Positions 17,236 to 28,862 of a stretch of 42,500 nt of DNA are shown in pieces. Each line of letters starts with the position of its first letter. Within the stretch, counting starts at the first letter, position 1. The notes beneath the pieces are model-generated. The model searched no databases. It was not told where the DNA came from and worked only from the letters and a program-made list of their open reading frames with translations. The stretch comes from an uncultured Bacteroidota bacterium (lineage in GTDB: Bacteria > Bacteroidota > Bacteroidia > Flavobacteriales > Flavobacteriaceae). The stretch covers positions 1 through 42,500 of the forward strand of contig CACOXF010000001.1 of assembly GCA_902631125.1 (NCBI GenBank), read 5' to 3'. Position numbers and translations under genes: made by a program.

Positions 17236-18185
17236 CAATCTAAAAAATAACGTACTTGTTTTGGTGTGATGTCTTTAACCATGATACCTTCAGGTATTTT
17301 CTCAAAATTAACTTCTATATATTCCGCAGTCCTATCAGAGGGCAATCGACTTACTAAGACAAACTGTGATGGCTCGATTTGACGAACTCTTTCTATTGGA
17401 ACACTAAGGTTGACCAAAACAAATGCTGGAATCAAACTCACATCAACTTTTTCATCAGAGTCGATTACTTCGACAGGTAAACGGAGTTCAACTTGCGTGT
17501 AGCGAGAAATATTTTGCGTAACATAAACCTTTGTCTTGCTCCATTTAAAATTTGATTGTAAATCAGTTGTTAATGCTAATTTTTGGTCGAAAGAAGTATT
17601 GAACGTCTTGTTCTTTGGACTATCTAAAAGTGCATACATCAAAGTATCAACTTGTGAGGGCAATCCAAAAACTGTTAGAGAGTCTGGCACAATTTGTATG
17701 TCACTTGACCACGCATAACCATCCGCTGGTAGCAAGTCATGATCGAGTCGCACTGGTACTCTTTTTGATGCTGATTGAATGAATGGAGCATCAAGTCTTT
17801 TGAGTGATAGCTGATTGACTCGAAACACATTTCGAAAGCGTGATTCTACAGCAGAAATCAAATCTTGTTGGGTGAAATAAATCCCATCACCATCCATTTG
17901 GGCATCTAACATTGATAGAAAAACAGTTGGTTTTATAACTCGGGCGGAAAGCAAACGAAAACCTGTTCCAGAAACAATAAACTCAGTAGCTTTTGTTTCA
18001 TTATTTGTTCGATACATTTCAAAAGTTTCGTCGCTAAAATCAAATTGGATTTCAACGCTAGCAGTGTGTGTTTCCGACATTACCGAGGACAGCCAAACAA
18101 CAAAGGAAAAGAGGAAAAATATAAAAATTAAACGCAATTGCGTGAGCGATCCAATGTGTTTGGCAAGACCGCTTAATAAAGCCAT
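17235..18185 (-). CDS. YbbR-like domain protein, membrane-anchored
   Basis: 316 residues from ATG at 18185 (MALLSGLAKHIG), 16 bp after the fabI stop. A TTG at 18218 would add 11 residues and overlap fabI, so the ATG is preferred. One N-terminal membrane segment (RLIFIFFLFSFVVWLSSVM) is followed by an extracytoplasmic part with repeated beta-strand units of the YbbR kind, for example PVRLDHDLLPADGYAWSSDI and PDSLTVFGLPSQVDTL. In Firmicutes, YbbR/CdaR modulates the diadenylate cyclase CdaA. No cyclase gene is adjacent here, so that role should not be assumed. It sits between fabI and coaE and overlaps coaE by one base. Confidence 0.78.
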   Translation of the reverse strand: MALLSGLAKHIGSLTQLRLIFIFFLFSFVVWLSSVMSETHTASVEIQFDFSDETFEMYRTNNETKATEFIVSGTGFRLLSARVIKPTVFLSMLDAQMDGDGIYFTQQDLISAVESRFRNVFRVNQLSLKRLDAPFIQSASKRVPVRLDHDLLPADGYAWSSDIQIVPDSLTVFGLPSQVDTLMYALLDSPKNKTFNTSFDQKLALTTDLQSNFKWSKTKVYVTQNISRYTQVELRLPVEVIDSDEKVDVSLIPAFVLVNLSVPIERVRQIEPSQFVLVSRLPSDRTAEYIEVNFEKIPEGIMVKDITPKQVRYFLD

Positions 18186-18201
18186 AAATGATCGATTTAT
18201 T

Positions 18202-19020
18202 TTACTTTTTATTGTCAATCATGTCCATGACAGCATCGCTCACGCCCATGTTTGAAAAACCACCGTCATTATAGAGGTTTTGTAGTGTGACTCTTTTGGT
18301 CAAATCGGAAAACAAAGTGATTGTGTAGTTGGCGCAATCGATTGCTGTTGCGTTTCCTAAAGGTGACATTTTTTCAGCATAAGAGATAAAACCATCAAAG
18401 CCTTTTACTCCTTTACCAGCTGTGGTAGGCGTTGGAGATTGTGATATGGTGTTGACCCTCACATTCTTATCTCTCCCAAAGAAGTAGCCAAAACTTCTCG
18501 CTATAGATTCTAGGTAAGCCTTGTTGTCAGCCATATCATTGTAGTCGGGAAATACTCGCTGGGCTGCCATGTAGCTCAAAGCGACAATACTACCCCATTC
18601 GTTCATTGCATCTTTTTTGTACAATACTTGCATGAGCTTGTGAAACGAACCAGCTGAAACATCCCAACCCTTAACTGTCCAAATGTGGTTTTGGTCAACA
18701 TATGACTTTCCTTTACGTACATTGACTGACATGCCAATTGAGTGTAAAACAAAGTCAAACTTCCCGCCTAAAATCTCCATTGAATGGTCAATTAGCTTTT
18801 CCAAATCCTCAATACTAGTAGCATCGGCTGGAATCACATGAGATTTTGTTTTTTCTGCAAGATCATTAATTGCACCCATGCGTATGGCAACAGGTGCATT
18901 CGTTAAAACAAATTCACCACCTTCCTCATAAACACGATTGGCAGTTTGCCAAGCAATAGAGTTTTCATCTAATGCGCCGAATATTATTCCTTTTTTTCCT
19001 TTTAGTAAGTTGTAAGGCAT
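18202..19020 (-). CDS. fabI: Enoyl-[acyl-carrier-protein] reductase FabI
   Basis: 272 residues, usual length. The FabI-type glycine motif is GALDENSIAW, followed by LHSIGMS. The active site Tyr150, Tyr160 and Lys167 sits in SYMAAQRVFPDYNDMADNKA, spaced Y-x6-K as in FabI rather than Y-x3-K as in ordinary SDRs. It performs the last reduction of the type II fatty-acid elongation cycle with NAD(P)H, in the cytoplasm. ATG at 19020, 24 bp after the recN stop. It is presumably the main enoyl reductase and a target of FabI-type inhibitors (family knowledge). Confidence 0.95.
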   Translation of the reverse strand: MPYNLLKGKKGIIFGALDENSIAWQTANRVYEEGGEFVLTNAPVAIRMGAINDLAEKTKSHVIPADATSIEDLEKLIDHSMEILGGKFDFVLHSIGMSVNVRKGKSYVDQNHIWTVKGWDVSAGSFHKLMQVLYKKDAMNEWGSIVALSYMAAQRVFPDYNDMADNKAYLESIARSFGYFFGRDKNVRVNTISQSPTPTTAGKGVKGFDGFISYAEKMSPLGNATAIDCANYTITLFSDLTKRVTLQNLYNDGGFSNMGVSDAVMDMIDNKK

Positions 19021-19044
19021 AAAAAAATTTTCATAAATATAGTA

Positions 19045-20697
19045 CTAATTCAGTAATTTCTCTGCGTAAGTGCGAGCAGTTTGCGTAATTTGATTTCCAC
19101 CAATCATTTGCGCAATTTCTATCACTCGATCCTCACCTACCAATGTCTTCACACGTGTTCGTGTGGTTTCATCATCTGAGGTTTTATACACTTTGATGTG
19201 TGAAGTGCCCATTGCAGCAATTTGTGGCAGGTGAGTAATAGATATCAGCTGTGTATGTTGACTGATCTCTCGCATAAAATCACCCATCGCCTTTGCCATC
19301 TCACCTGAAACACCTGTGTCGATTTCATCCAAAATCATTGTTGGACAGTGAGCATTTTTTGCAAGGATCGACTTGATAACAAGCATAACTCGCGAACGTT
19401 CACCGCCAGAGGCTATCTTACGTAGCTCAGAAAAGTCGATGCCTTTATTGGCAGAAAATAAAACTGTAAGGGTGTCAGAACCTGTAAAACTTAGGGTTGC
19501 CTCTGCATGTAAATGAAAGTCAAAACGAGCATGCTCCATCCCTAGTTTTTTGAGGCGTATTGTAAGCTCCTCTGCTAATTGTTTTACATGATTTCTTCGT
19601 AGTCTGGCTAATTTTTTAGATAAATCCCAAGCTTTATTCTCTGCCTCTTCATGAAGTTGCTTTTGAATTTTAATATCATCATCTCCTGCTGTTACTACTT
19701 GGCAAAGTGCTGATAATTGCTGTTCTTTTTTCATCAATCCCTCAACATCAAAAACTTGGTGTTTTTGTTGGAGCGTGTAAATCTTACTCAGTGTTTGATT
19801 TACAACTTCAAGGCGTGCAGGATCAACAGCCAAGTCATCGTCGAGTGTCGATAAAGTCGCTTGAATATCAAACCATTCAATCCACATACTGTCCAATCGC
19901 TGCGACAATGCTTGAAACTGTTCACTAAATGATTCAAGCTTTTGCAAACCCATTTTACATTGGCTTAATTGATCAGTCAATCCAAGATTTTCTTTTGTAG
20001 CAATTTCCAAAACCTGATGAATACTTTCTTTGATATCGTGAGCGTGTTGCAGCAGATTTCGTTCATCTTCTAAAGTAGATTGCATATCATTTCGCAGTTC
20101 TAACCCTTTTAATTCTTCTAAAAGAAATAAGTTATAGTCAAAAGACTCTTTAGCAGTTCGTTGGGCCTCGAGAAGTTTTTGATATTTCTTTTCAATTTGT
20201 TTTGCAGTCGATAAGGCTTCTTGTAACTCTGACCTCAAATCCATTGCGCCAGAAAAGGTGTCCAACAAGTCAAAATGAAATGCCGAATTTGCCAATTGCG
20301 AAGTTTGATGTTGAGAATGCAAGTCAACAAGTTGTGATCCAATAAATCGTAATTTGTCCAGCTGAACTGGTGTATCGTTAATAAATGAGCGTGATTTTCC
20401 AGAAGGTAAAATCTCTCTCCTCAAAATTGTTTCAGCTTCAAAATCAACTCCCGACTCATCAAAAAATGAGCGCAATGATGACTTTGACAGATCAAATACA
20501 ACTTCGACAATACACTTTTTGGAAGAATCTCGAACAGCTGACAAGTCTGCTCTTGCGCCCAAAACTAGAGATAGGGCATCCATCACAATCGACTTTCCTG
20601 AGCCTGTTTCGCCTGTCACAACATTAAGTTGAGGGCCAAAATCAGATTGTATGTCATCTATAAGAGCAAAATTGACTATCGAAATGGACTGTAACAA
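19045..20697 (-). CDS. recN: DNA repair protein RecN
   Basis: 550 residues, an SMC-like ATPase. Walker A is GETGSGKSI (about 30-38), with a central coiled coil of about 150-350, ABC signature SGGERSRVML and Walker B MILDEIDTGVSGEMA. RecN acts on double-strand breaks. The start is a TTG at 20697 (LQSISIVNFALIDDIQ follows). An in-frame TAA 15 bp upstream rules out an earlier start, and no ATG precedes the conserved N-terminus. Two boxes fitting TANNTTTG on the minus strand (20743-20736 and 20728-20721) lie between this start and the end of porD, so recN may have a promoter of its own in addition to operon read-through. Confidence 0.94.
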   Translation of the reverse strand: MLQSISIVNFALIDDIQSDFGPQLNVVTGETGSGKSIVMDALSLVLGARADLSAVRDSSKKCIVEVVFDLSKSSLRSFFDESGVDFEAETILRREILPSGKSRSFINDTPVQLDKLRFIGSQLVDLHSQHQTSQLANSAFHFDLLDTFSGAMDLRSELQEALSTAKQIEKKYQKLLEAQRTAKESFDYNLFLLEELKGLELRNDMQSTLEDERNLLQHAHDIKESIHQVLEIATKENLGLTDQLSQCKMGLQKLESFSEQFQALSQRLDSMWIEWFDIQATLSTLDDDLAVDPARLEVVNQTLSKIYTLQQKHQVFDVEGLMKKEQQLSALCQVVTAGDDDIKIQKQLHEEAENKAWDLSKKLARLRRNHVKQLAEELTIRLKKLGMEHARFDFHLHAEATLSFTGSDTLTVLFSANKGIDFSELRKIASGGERSRVMLVIKSILAKNAHCPTMILDEIDTGVSGEMAKAMGDFMREISQHTQLISITHLPQIAAMGTSHIKVYKTSDDETTRTRVKTLVGEDRVIEIAQMIGGNQITQTARTYAEKLLN

Positions 20698-20720
20698 CGA
20701 ATCAAAAAATTAATGACAAT

Positions 20721-20743
20721 CAAATATAGCTTTTTCAAAGATA
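20721..20743 (-). promoter_or_regulatory. Possible recN promoter -7 boxes
   Basis: Two exact TANNTTTG matches on the minus strand, TATCTTTG (20743-20736) and TATATTTG (20728-20721), lie in the 51-bp porD-recN gap. A TTTG at the right -33 distance is not evident for either, so activity is uncertain. Such boxes also occur by chance in AT-rich DNA. Confidence 0.3.
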
Positions 20744-20748
20744 TTAGA

Positions 20749-21627
20749 CTATTGAATTTGAGACCATTTGGCAGTAAAGAAAGGAGCAACTCGATTTAAG
20801 TCATCCACAAGTCGTGTGGTATCGAATGAGGGGCCTCCTCCAAAAATCTGAATAATTTCATCTGCCTTGGCATCAAAAAATAATTGTGCAACCAAGCTGT
20901 TTGGGCGACTATCAGATAAGGTCTTTAGGTCCGAAATACTCTTGGCAATGGCTCGTTTGCCAACTTCTGGCTGGGAAGACATCACGTCCAATCCATTGAG
21001 ATGATAATCATATAAGGCTTGTCGAAAAAGAGAAAAGGGATTTGTACTCAGCTGGTCGATTAGCCAATATCTGTTGGTTCTTCTTTCAGACTGTTTCCAT
21101 CCTGAGAAGCGATTAGATTGAGATAAATCAACAATTTTTCGAGCTTGATTAAAATAGGCATCTCCCCCATTTAGAGAAAACGAATCAGCATCAATCCCAA
21201 GAGTCACATAAACATAGTAACTAATCAATGATACAAGAGATGAGTTTGTGGTGTTGGGGTTGAAATTTAGAGGTTCGAATTCCTGATAATTAAAATTAAA
21301 ATCATCGTCCTTTCGATTCAGTAGAGGAGTTTCGTAGGTTGATCCAAAAACAGGGCGTGAGGATTGAATTTGCAAATTGGCTTGAAATTCGTTGTTGTTA
21401 TAATTTTGAATCGTGATCAACATTGTACAGCTGATTTTATTGTAATCCTCTGCACGAATATCAATCCATTTTGTCGATGAGACAAATTCATTTAATTCTT
21501 GCGCAAGGGTTTCAAAAATCTGACTATTTGTTTGATCGACTAAATCTGCATTCACATTGATTTTGCAATCTATTAACTGTGCAAATGAAATTCTAGAAAC
21601 AATAAAAAAAAGAAGTAGTTTATGCAT
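20749..21627 (-). CDS. porD: PorD-like protein (DUF4835), T9SS-associated
   Basis: 292 residues. A signal peptide (MHKLLLFFIVSRISFAQ) has the A-Q cleavage junction. The mature part begins with LIDCKINVNADLV and contains the family-typical SRPVFGSTYETPLLN and NFNYQEFEPLNFN, then FSGWKQSERRTNRYWLIDQL. These match DUF4835, to which Porphyromonas PorD belongs; PorD is linked to T9SS function, mechanism unclear. Its ATG overlaps the coaBC end by 8 bp. The order bamD-rpoZ-coaBC-porD-recN is one I associate with Flavobacteriia. Confidence 0.83.
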   Translation of the reverse strand: MHKLLLFFIVSRISFAQLIDCKINVNADLVDQTNSQIFETLAQELNEFVSSTKWIDIRAEDYNKISCTMLITIQNYNNNEFQANLQIQSSRPVFGSTYETPLLNRKDDDFNFNYQEFEPLNFNPNTTNSSLVSLISYYVYVTLGIDADSFSLNGGDAYFNQARKIVDLSQSNRFSGWKQSERRTNRYWLIDQLSTNPFSLFRQALYDYHLNGLDVMSSQPEVGKRAIAKSISDLKTLSDSRPNSLVAQLFFDAKADEIIQIFGGGPSFDTTRLVDDLNRVAPFFTAKWSQIQ

Positions 21628-22828
21628 CGATCATTGTTTTAATTTCGTCTAATATATCAACAGCAACTTCAGATTTATTTTTTAAGGGGTACGTTTTATG
21701 TTTTCCTTTGGCAGGGATGAAAGTGATTTTATTTGTATTGTGTTGAAAGCCAGCTCCTTTATCTGCCAGGGAATTCAGGACTACTGCGTCGAGATTTTTT
21801 TTCTGAAGTTTTGTTTTTGCATTAGCTAATCCGTTTTCTGTTTCTAGTGAAAACCCAACAAGAAACTGATTCGATTTTTTTTCACCAAGTTGTTGAAGGA
21901 TATCAACGGTTTTTACCAGTTCGACGGAAAAATTTTTCACGCTCTTATTTATTTTATTTTTCTTCAAGTTCTTTGGTTTGAAATCAGCAACTGCAGCAGC
22001 CATCACAAGTATGTTACAATCATTAAAATCTTGCAAACAAGCTTCAAGCATTTCATCGGTAGTATTAGCTCTGACTAGCTTGATGGCTGGATGAATAGGG
22101 ATTTCATCAGAGGGGCCTGAGACCAACACTACTTCTGCGCCTCGTGAAGCAGCTTCATTTGCAATTGCATAACCCATTTTACCTGACGAGTGATTACCTA
22201 TATAACGAACTGGATCAATTGGTTCGTATGTTGGGCCAGCAGTAATCAATATCTTTTGACCAATGAGTGGCATTTTGGCAGCTAAATCTTTTTCGAGAAA
22301 ATCTACAATCTGATTTGGCTCTTGCATACGTCCAATCCCTTGCAGACCACTGGCCAATTCCCCTTCTTGGGCAGCGATATGTATGTTGTTACGCATCACT
22401 AGTTGTTGAATAGCCTTTTGGGTAGCAGGATGCTCGTGCATATCTAAATCCATTGCAGGAGCAAAATAGACAGGACATTTCGCAGAGAGATAAACTGCAA
22501 GTAACAGGTTGTCACAAATGGCTTGTGACATTTTAGATAGTGTGTTGACAGATGCAGGTGCAATCAATATCAGATCTGCCCAAAGCCCAAGATCTACATG
22601 GTTATTCCACAAATCATCTTCGCTTCCAACAAATTCTGAATAAACAGACTTGTTGGAAACTGTAGATAATGATAATGGTGCAACAAACGACTTTGAAGCA
22701 GGGGTCATAACCACTTGCACTTCTGCGCCAGCTTTGATAAGCGCACGTACGAGTAAAGGAGTCTTGTAGGCAGCTATGCTTCCAGAAATGCCAAGGAGGA
22801 CCTTTTTGGCATGTAGGGGAAGAAACAT
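21620..22828 (-). CDS. coaBC: Bifunctional phosphopantothenoylcysteine decarboxylase / phosphopantothenate-cysteine ligase
   Basis: 402 residues. The N-terminal flavoprotein (CoaC) domain (about 5-180) has GISGSIAAYKTP, catalytic-His context NNHVDLG, LIAPASVNTLSK and APAMDLDMHEHPATQ. The C-terminal CoaB domain (about 190-400) has ITAGPTYEPIDPVRYIGNHSSGKMGYAIA, AAAVADFKP, FLVGFSLET and NKITFI. Together they make 4'-phosphopantetheine from phosphopantothenate and cysteine in CoA synthesis. ATG at 22828 abuts the rpoZ stop directly, and the 3' end overlaps porD by 8 bp. Confidence 0.96.
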   Translation of the reverse strand: MFLPLHAKKVLLGISGSIAAYKTPLLVRALIKAGAEVQVVMTPASKSFVAPLSLSTVSNKSVYSEFVGSEDDLWNNHVDLGLWADLILIAPASVNTLSKMSQAICDNLLLAVYLSAKCPVYFAPAMDLDMHEHPATQKAIQQLVMRNNIHIAAQEGELASGLQGIGRMQEPNQIVDFLEKDLAAKMPLIGQKILITAGPTYEPIDPVRYIGNHSSGKMGYAIANEAASRGAEVVLVSGPSDEIPIHPAIKLVRANTTDEMLEACLQDFNDCNILVMAAAVADFKPKNLKKNKINKSVKNFSVELVKTVDILQQLGEKKSNQFLVGFSLETENGLANAKTKLQKKNLDAVVLNSLADKGAGFQHNTNKITFIPAKGKHKTYPLKNKSEVAVDILDEIKTMIDA

Positions 22829-23155
22829 TTACTTAGTTGTTTCGTCAGTATGACGGTAATATATTTTTTCTGCTAACCACTGTTCAACAGCTACAGCGTG
22901 GGGCTTGGGTAGCTTTTCATAAAACCTAGAAACTTCAATTTGTTCTTTATTTTCAAAAATCTCTTCTAATGTTTCGATAGGTGTAGCAAACTCTTCTAAC
23001 TTCTCAAAAAGTTCTGTGCGCAGCTCTTCATTAATCTGAATCGAACGTTTAGCTAGTATAGAAACAGTCTTGTAGATGTTTCCTGTTGGTTTATCTAACC
23101 GATTTCGGTTGTAAGTTACCGTTGTATCTGGTGCATTGGAATTTTTAATCGACAT
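22829..23155 (-). CDS. rpoZ: RNA polymerase omega subunit, Bacteroidetes type
   Basis: 108 residues. The conserved stretch GNIYKTVSILAKRSIQINEELRTEL resembles the RpoZ core that binds beta-prime and helps assemble RNA polymerase. The N-terminal extension and C-terminal part (PHAVAVEQWLAEKIYYRHTDE) are as seen in Bacteroidetes homologues, which are easily missed by general omega models. It lies 9 bp after bamD and abuts coaBC; rpoZ next to coaBC occurs widely in bacteria and supports the call. Confidence 0.88.
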   Translation of the reverse strand: MSIKNSNAPDTTVTYNRNRLDKPTGNIYKTVSILAKRSIQINEELRTELFEKLEEFATPIETLEEIFENKEQIEVSRFYEKLPKPHAVAVEQWLAEKIYYRHTDETTK

Positions 23156-23164
23156 ACCGTGTTT

Positions 23165-23974
23165 TTAATTGGATGCAAATGTACTAATTTCTTTCTCGAT
23201 ATCATTTCTTATCGAGTTTGTCTGTTCAATAAATTCTGAATCAGGATAAGATCTGATAAAATCGTCATAATAAGCAACTGCATTATCGAGGCGTTCTTCT
23301 TTCTTAGAAAAAATACTATTGATGGCAAGTACGGCAGCAGATTGAAACTGTACAAACATCGCTTCTTCGCGATATGGAGTTCCCGGAAAATCGCCTATGA
23401 AGTTGTCAATTGCTTTGATGGCTGCTTTGAAATCCCGGATGGTGTAAAACTGTCTGGCATTTTCAAAAGACTTTCGCTCGAGTTTTCGCAACAATTCCTC
23501 CACCAAACTGTTGACTTCTACCATGCGCTCGCTGTCGGGATAACGATTGATGTAGTCTTGTAATTTATTCAGGGCTTCTTCTGTGTCTTTTTGATCTAGG
23601 CTATAAACAGGAGAAATCTCAGCATAAGCATAAGCAACTAGATAATAAGCCTCCTCAAGTTTGTCACTGTTCGGGAATGTTTTGTTAAAAGACTCAAATT
23701 CGTAAGCTGCTGATATATAGGACTTGGTATTGAGCAAGCAATTTGCATAAAAGTAAGTGACTCGCTCTGACTGTGGCTTGCCTCTATAAATTGGTTTTAA
23801 TTGCTCGAAAAGTCCTTTTGCTCTTCGAAAATCACCCTCATCATAATAGGCTTCAGCCATGTCATACTTAAGTTTAATTTCTTCACTCTTCAGTGCTTTT
23901 TGATAGGGCCCACAAGAATGGAAGAGCATAAAAATCAATCCTAGAAATGATATTTTAAGTTTTAGTTGTTGCAT
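23165..23974 (-). CDS. bamD: Outer membrane assembly factor BamD (lipoprotein)
   Basis: 269 residues. A lipoprotein signal peptide ends at the cysteine in LMFHSCGPYQK (about residue 21). Repeated TPR-like helices follow, for example YDMAEAYYDEGDFRRAKGLFEQL and DNAVAYYDDFIRSYPDSEF. This fits BamD, the essential TPR lipoprotein of the BAM complex that inserts beta-barrel proteins, on the periplasmic face of the outer membrane. It would also be needed for barrels such as PorQ. It lies 36 bp after dapA and heads the rpoZ-coaBC-porD run. Confidence 0.92.
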   Translation of the reverse strand: MQQLKLKISFLGLIFMLFHSCGPYQKALKSEEIKLKYDMAEAYYDEGDFRRAKGLFEQLKPIYRGKPQSERVTYFYANCLLNTKSYISAAYEFESFNKTFPNSDKLEEAYYLVAYAYAEISPVYSLDQKDTEEALNKLQDYINRYPDSERMVEVNSLVEELLRKLERKSFENARQFYTIRDFKAAIKAIDNFIGDFPGTPYREEAMFVQFQSAAVLAINSIFSKKEERLDNAVAYYDDFIRSYPDSEFIEQTNSIRNDIEKEISTFASN

Positions 23975-24010
23975 GATGTAAAGTTAGACAATTGAACAAA
24001 AATCCCAAGG

Positions 24011-24895
24011 CTAATCGTACTTATCCACAAAAGTTTTTAATGCTGATCCAACAGTCTCAGAAACTGGAATCAAAGGTAACCGAAGTTGATTATCGATCAT
24101 GCCACGAAGTGTAAGCACTGCCTTGATCCCACCTGGATTGCCTTCAGCGTACACTTGATAAGCGATTGATTGAACGAGATTTGCGATTTGATCAGCCTTT
24201 TTGTGGTCCCCTTCGATTGCAGCTTGTACACCTGATTTAAACAAATTTGGGAATCCACCAGCAATGACTGAAATAACACCCTCAGCACCAGATTGAATCA
24301 ATGGGATTGCTGTTTCGTCATCACCAGAAACAACAATAAACCCCTCTGGCCTACCCTCAAGAATTTCCCTTCCTTGCACCAAATCTCCACTGGCTTCTTT
24401 AATTCCAATAACATTTGGACAGTCATGCGCAATCCTCAATGTTGTTTCAGCAGTGATATTTGCAGCAGTCCTTGCTGGAACATTATACAATATGAGCGGC
24501 AATGGGGTAGCTTCGCCCAAAGATTTATAATGTCTATAGATCCCTTCTTGCGTTGGTCTGTTGTAATAGGGTGAAACTGATAATATAGCCGAAAACCCAT
24601 TAGAATCGACCTGTTGTAATGATTGTGTTAGTGCAGCGGTGTTGTTGCCCCCAAGACCCATGACCAAGGGCACACGATTGGCAGTTGTTTCGACAAAACA
24701 GTCAAAAATCTGTTTCTTCTCTTTCACAGATATGGTTGATGGCTCTGCAGTCGTACCCATCGCAACCAAATAATCTATATCACTACCGATCAAATAATCG
24801 ATAAGTTGACTAAGAGACTTATAATCAACTTCGAGACATGAATTAAATGGAGTGATGACTGCAACACCTGTTCCACTAAATGGGGACTTGCTCAT
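24011..24895 (-). CDS. dapA: 4-hydroxy-tetrahydrodipicolinate synthase
   Basis: 294 residues, a TIM barrel. GTGVAVITPF lies at the N-terminus, GTTAEPSTIS binds pyruvate, catalytic Tyr is in LYNVPARTAANI and Schiff-base Lys in IGIKEASGD; ISVIAGGFPNL follows. It condenses pyruvate and aspartate semialdehyde toward diaminopimelate and lysine, needed for peptidoglycan. dapF of the same pathway is at 34124-34903. Its ATG overlaps the upstream gene's TGA (ATGA). Confidence 0.96.
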   Translation of the reverse strand: MSKSPFSGTGVAVITPFNSCLEVDYKSLSQLIDYLIGSDIDYLVAMGTTAEPSTISVKEKKQIFDCFVETTANRVPLVMGLGGNNTAALTQSLQQVDSNGFSAILSVSPYYNRPTQEGIYRHYKSLGEATPLPLILYNVPARTAANITAETTLRIAHDCPNVIGIKEASGDLVQGREILEGRPEGFIVVSGDDETAIPLIQSGAEGVISVIAGGFPNLFKSGVQAAIEGDHKKADQIANLVQSIAYQVYAEGNPGGIKAVLTLRGMIDNQLRLPLIPVSETVGSALKTFVDKYD

Positions 24896-25392
24896 TTTGT
24901 ACTGATTTTAAAGAAAAAATTATTGAAAGTATTAAAAAATTGCTCAACTGAATTGTTTTCGTATCCAAGCATAAAGTCATTTAGTCTATGATCGACTGAT
25001 GCATAGCCAACTCTAAAATCTGCTTTAACATGAGACGAAATTGACTGTAGCGTGCAATTGTCTTTAACAAAAAAATTGAATAACAAATCATATTTTTTGG
25101 ACATAATTTTTTTCTTCATCGGATGAATAAGTGTGCCGTCCCAATGCAGGTGGCGATTGCAAAACAGAGGACTGTAGGATGTTAATTCTTTTGATCGCTT
25201 TGGCGCATAATACACAGTCATGATTTTATTCTTTTTTATTCCGAAAATCTTCTCAAAATAGGTGGTCAAATTCGGCTCATTCAGGATGCTCAAATCAATC
25301 AAACAAATGACCGTCCGAACAGTATCAGGCTTCATTACTGTACGACTCGAAAGCTCATCAAGAGCTTTTTCAACAACTCGATTTTTAAACAT
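24892..25392 (-). CDS. Conserved Flavobacteriia protein (probably DUF6913)
   Basis: 166 residues, no signal peptide or membrane span. The sequence (TVICLIDLSILNEPNLTTYF near residue 30, then FCNRHLHWDGTLIHP and KADFRVGYASVDHRLNDFML) is like a small conserved Bacteroidetes protein found beside dapA. I believe it corresponds to DUF6913 but cannot confirm this. Function is unknown. The ATG at 25392 is preceded by an exact TANNTTTG box on the minus strand (25410-25403) with a TTTG (25428-25425) 14 nt further up, somewhat closer than usual. It overlaps dapA by 4 bp, so it probably forms a transcription unit with it. Confidence 0.75.
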   Translation of the reverse strand: MFKNRVVEKALDELSSRTVMKPDTVRTVICLIDLSILNEPNLTTYFEKIFGIKKNKIMTVYYAPKRSKELTSYSPLFCNRHLHWDGTLIHPMKKKIMSKKYDLLFNFFVKDNCTLQSISSHVKADFRVGYASVDHRLNDFMLGYENNSVEQFFNTFNNFFFKISTK

Positions 25393-25481
25393 TTTCCTTA
25401 AGCAAAATTAATGATTCCACGGTTCAAATCATGATAAAAGAAATTATTTTTAAAAACAAACAAAATGTTATAATTATAACA

Positions 25482-28313
<2,832 letters not shown>

Positions 28314-28324
<11 letters not shown>

Positions 28325-28817
28325 CTCGCAATGTTTTAACCATCCATACAGAACAAGAATAATGATTAGTATTGTCTAGTGGATGTTCAATATATTCAAA
28401 TCCCAATTTTTGATATAGTTTTTGAGCGTACATCATATTTGGTATTGTATCAAGATAACGATCTGTAAAGCGAAACTTTTTGGGTTGTTGCAAACATTTG
28501 CGCATCAATTGACTACCCAACCCTCTTGCTCTTGCATTTGGAAGAAAATATATTTTTTGCAACTCAGAATGCCCGTAAGGAACATTACGCAAGGTGGCAA
28601 TATCAGCAACTCCCAAAATGCGATTTCGATGACACACGACCCAATAATCGTCTCTTACATATTGATAGGTATCATACATTGCATCCATTTCGAGATCGGA
28701 TATAGCAGTTCCATCGAATGGAACCTCCATTTCGATCAGTGCCTCTCGCAATAGTTGTGCTAAAACAACATTATCCTCAGGACGCACCAAACTAATCACC
28801 CATTGACCTGTTGCCAT
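28314..28817 (-). CDS. GNAT-family N-acetyltransferase
   Basis: 167 residues, a single GNAT domain. LQKIYFLPNARARGLGSQLM forms strand 4 and the acetyl-CoA pyrophosphate loop (R-x-x-G-x-G). YAQKLYQKLGFEYIEHPLDN is the usual C-terminal region. The substrate is not inferable. It is the first gene of the long minus-strand block (ATG 28817), divergent from ribD with 45 bp between starts, and overlaps prmC. Confidence 0.87.
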
Positions 28818-28831
28818 TTCTTTAGCTTATT

Positions 28832-28860
28832 TTTGTTGCTTAAATGTACAATCAAATTTG
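28832..28860 (+). promoter_or_regulatory. Predicted ribD promoter
   Basis: TTTG (28832-28835), 17 nt, then CAAATTTG (28853-28860), one mismatch to TANNTTTG. The box ends only 2 nt before the chosen ATG at 28863, so the transcript would be leaderless or nearly so, and this supports that start over any further upstream. CAAATTTG is palindromic and could also be read toward the GNAT gene. Confidence 0.45.
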
Positions 28861-28862
28861 GT

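Noticed and set aside
24021-24029. Perfect DnaA box TTATCCACA
   Set aside because: Single copy inside the 3' end of dapA, with no cluster nearby; one 9-mer is expected by chance. Near-matches in recN/porD and the kinase are also isolated.
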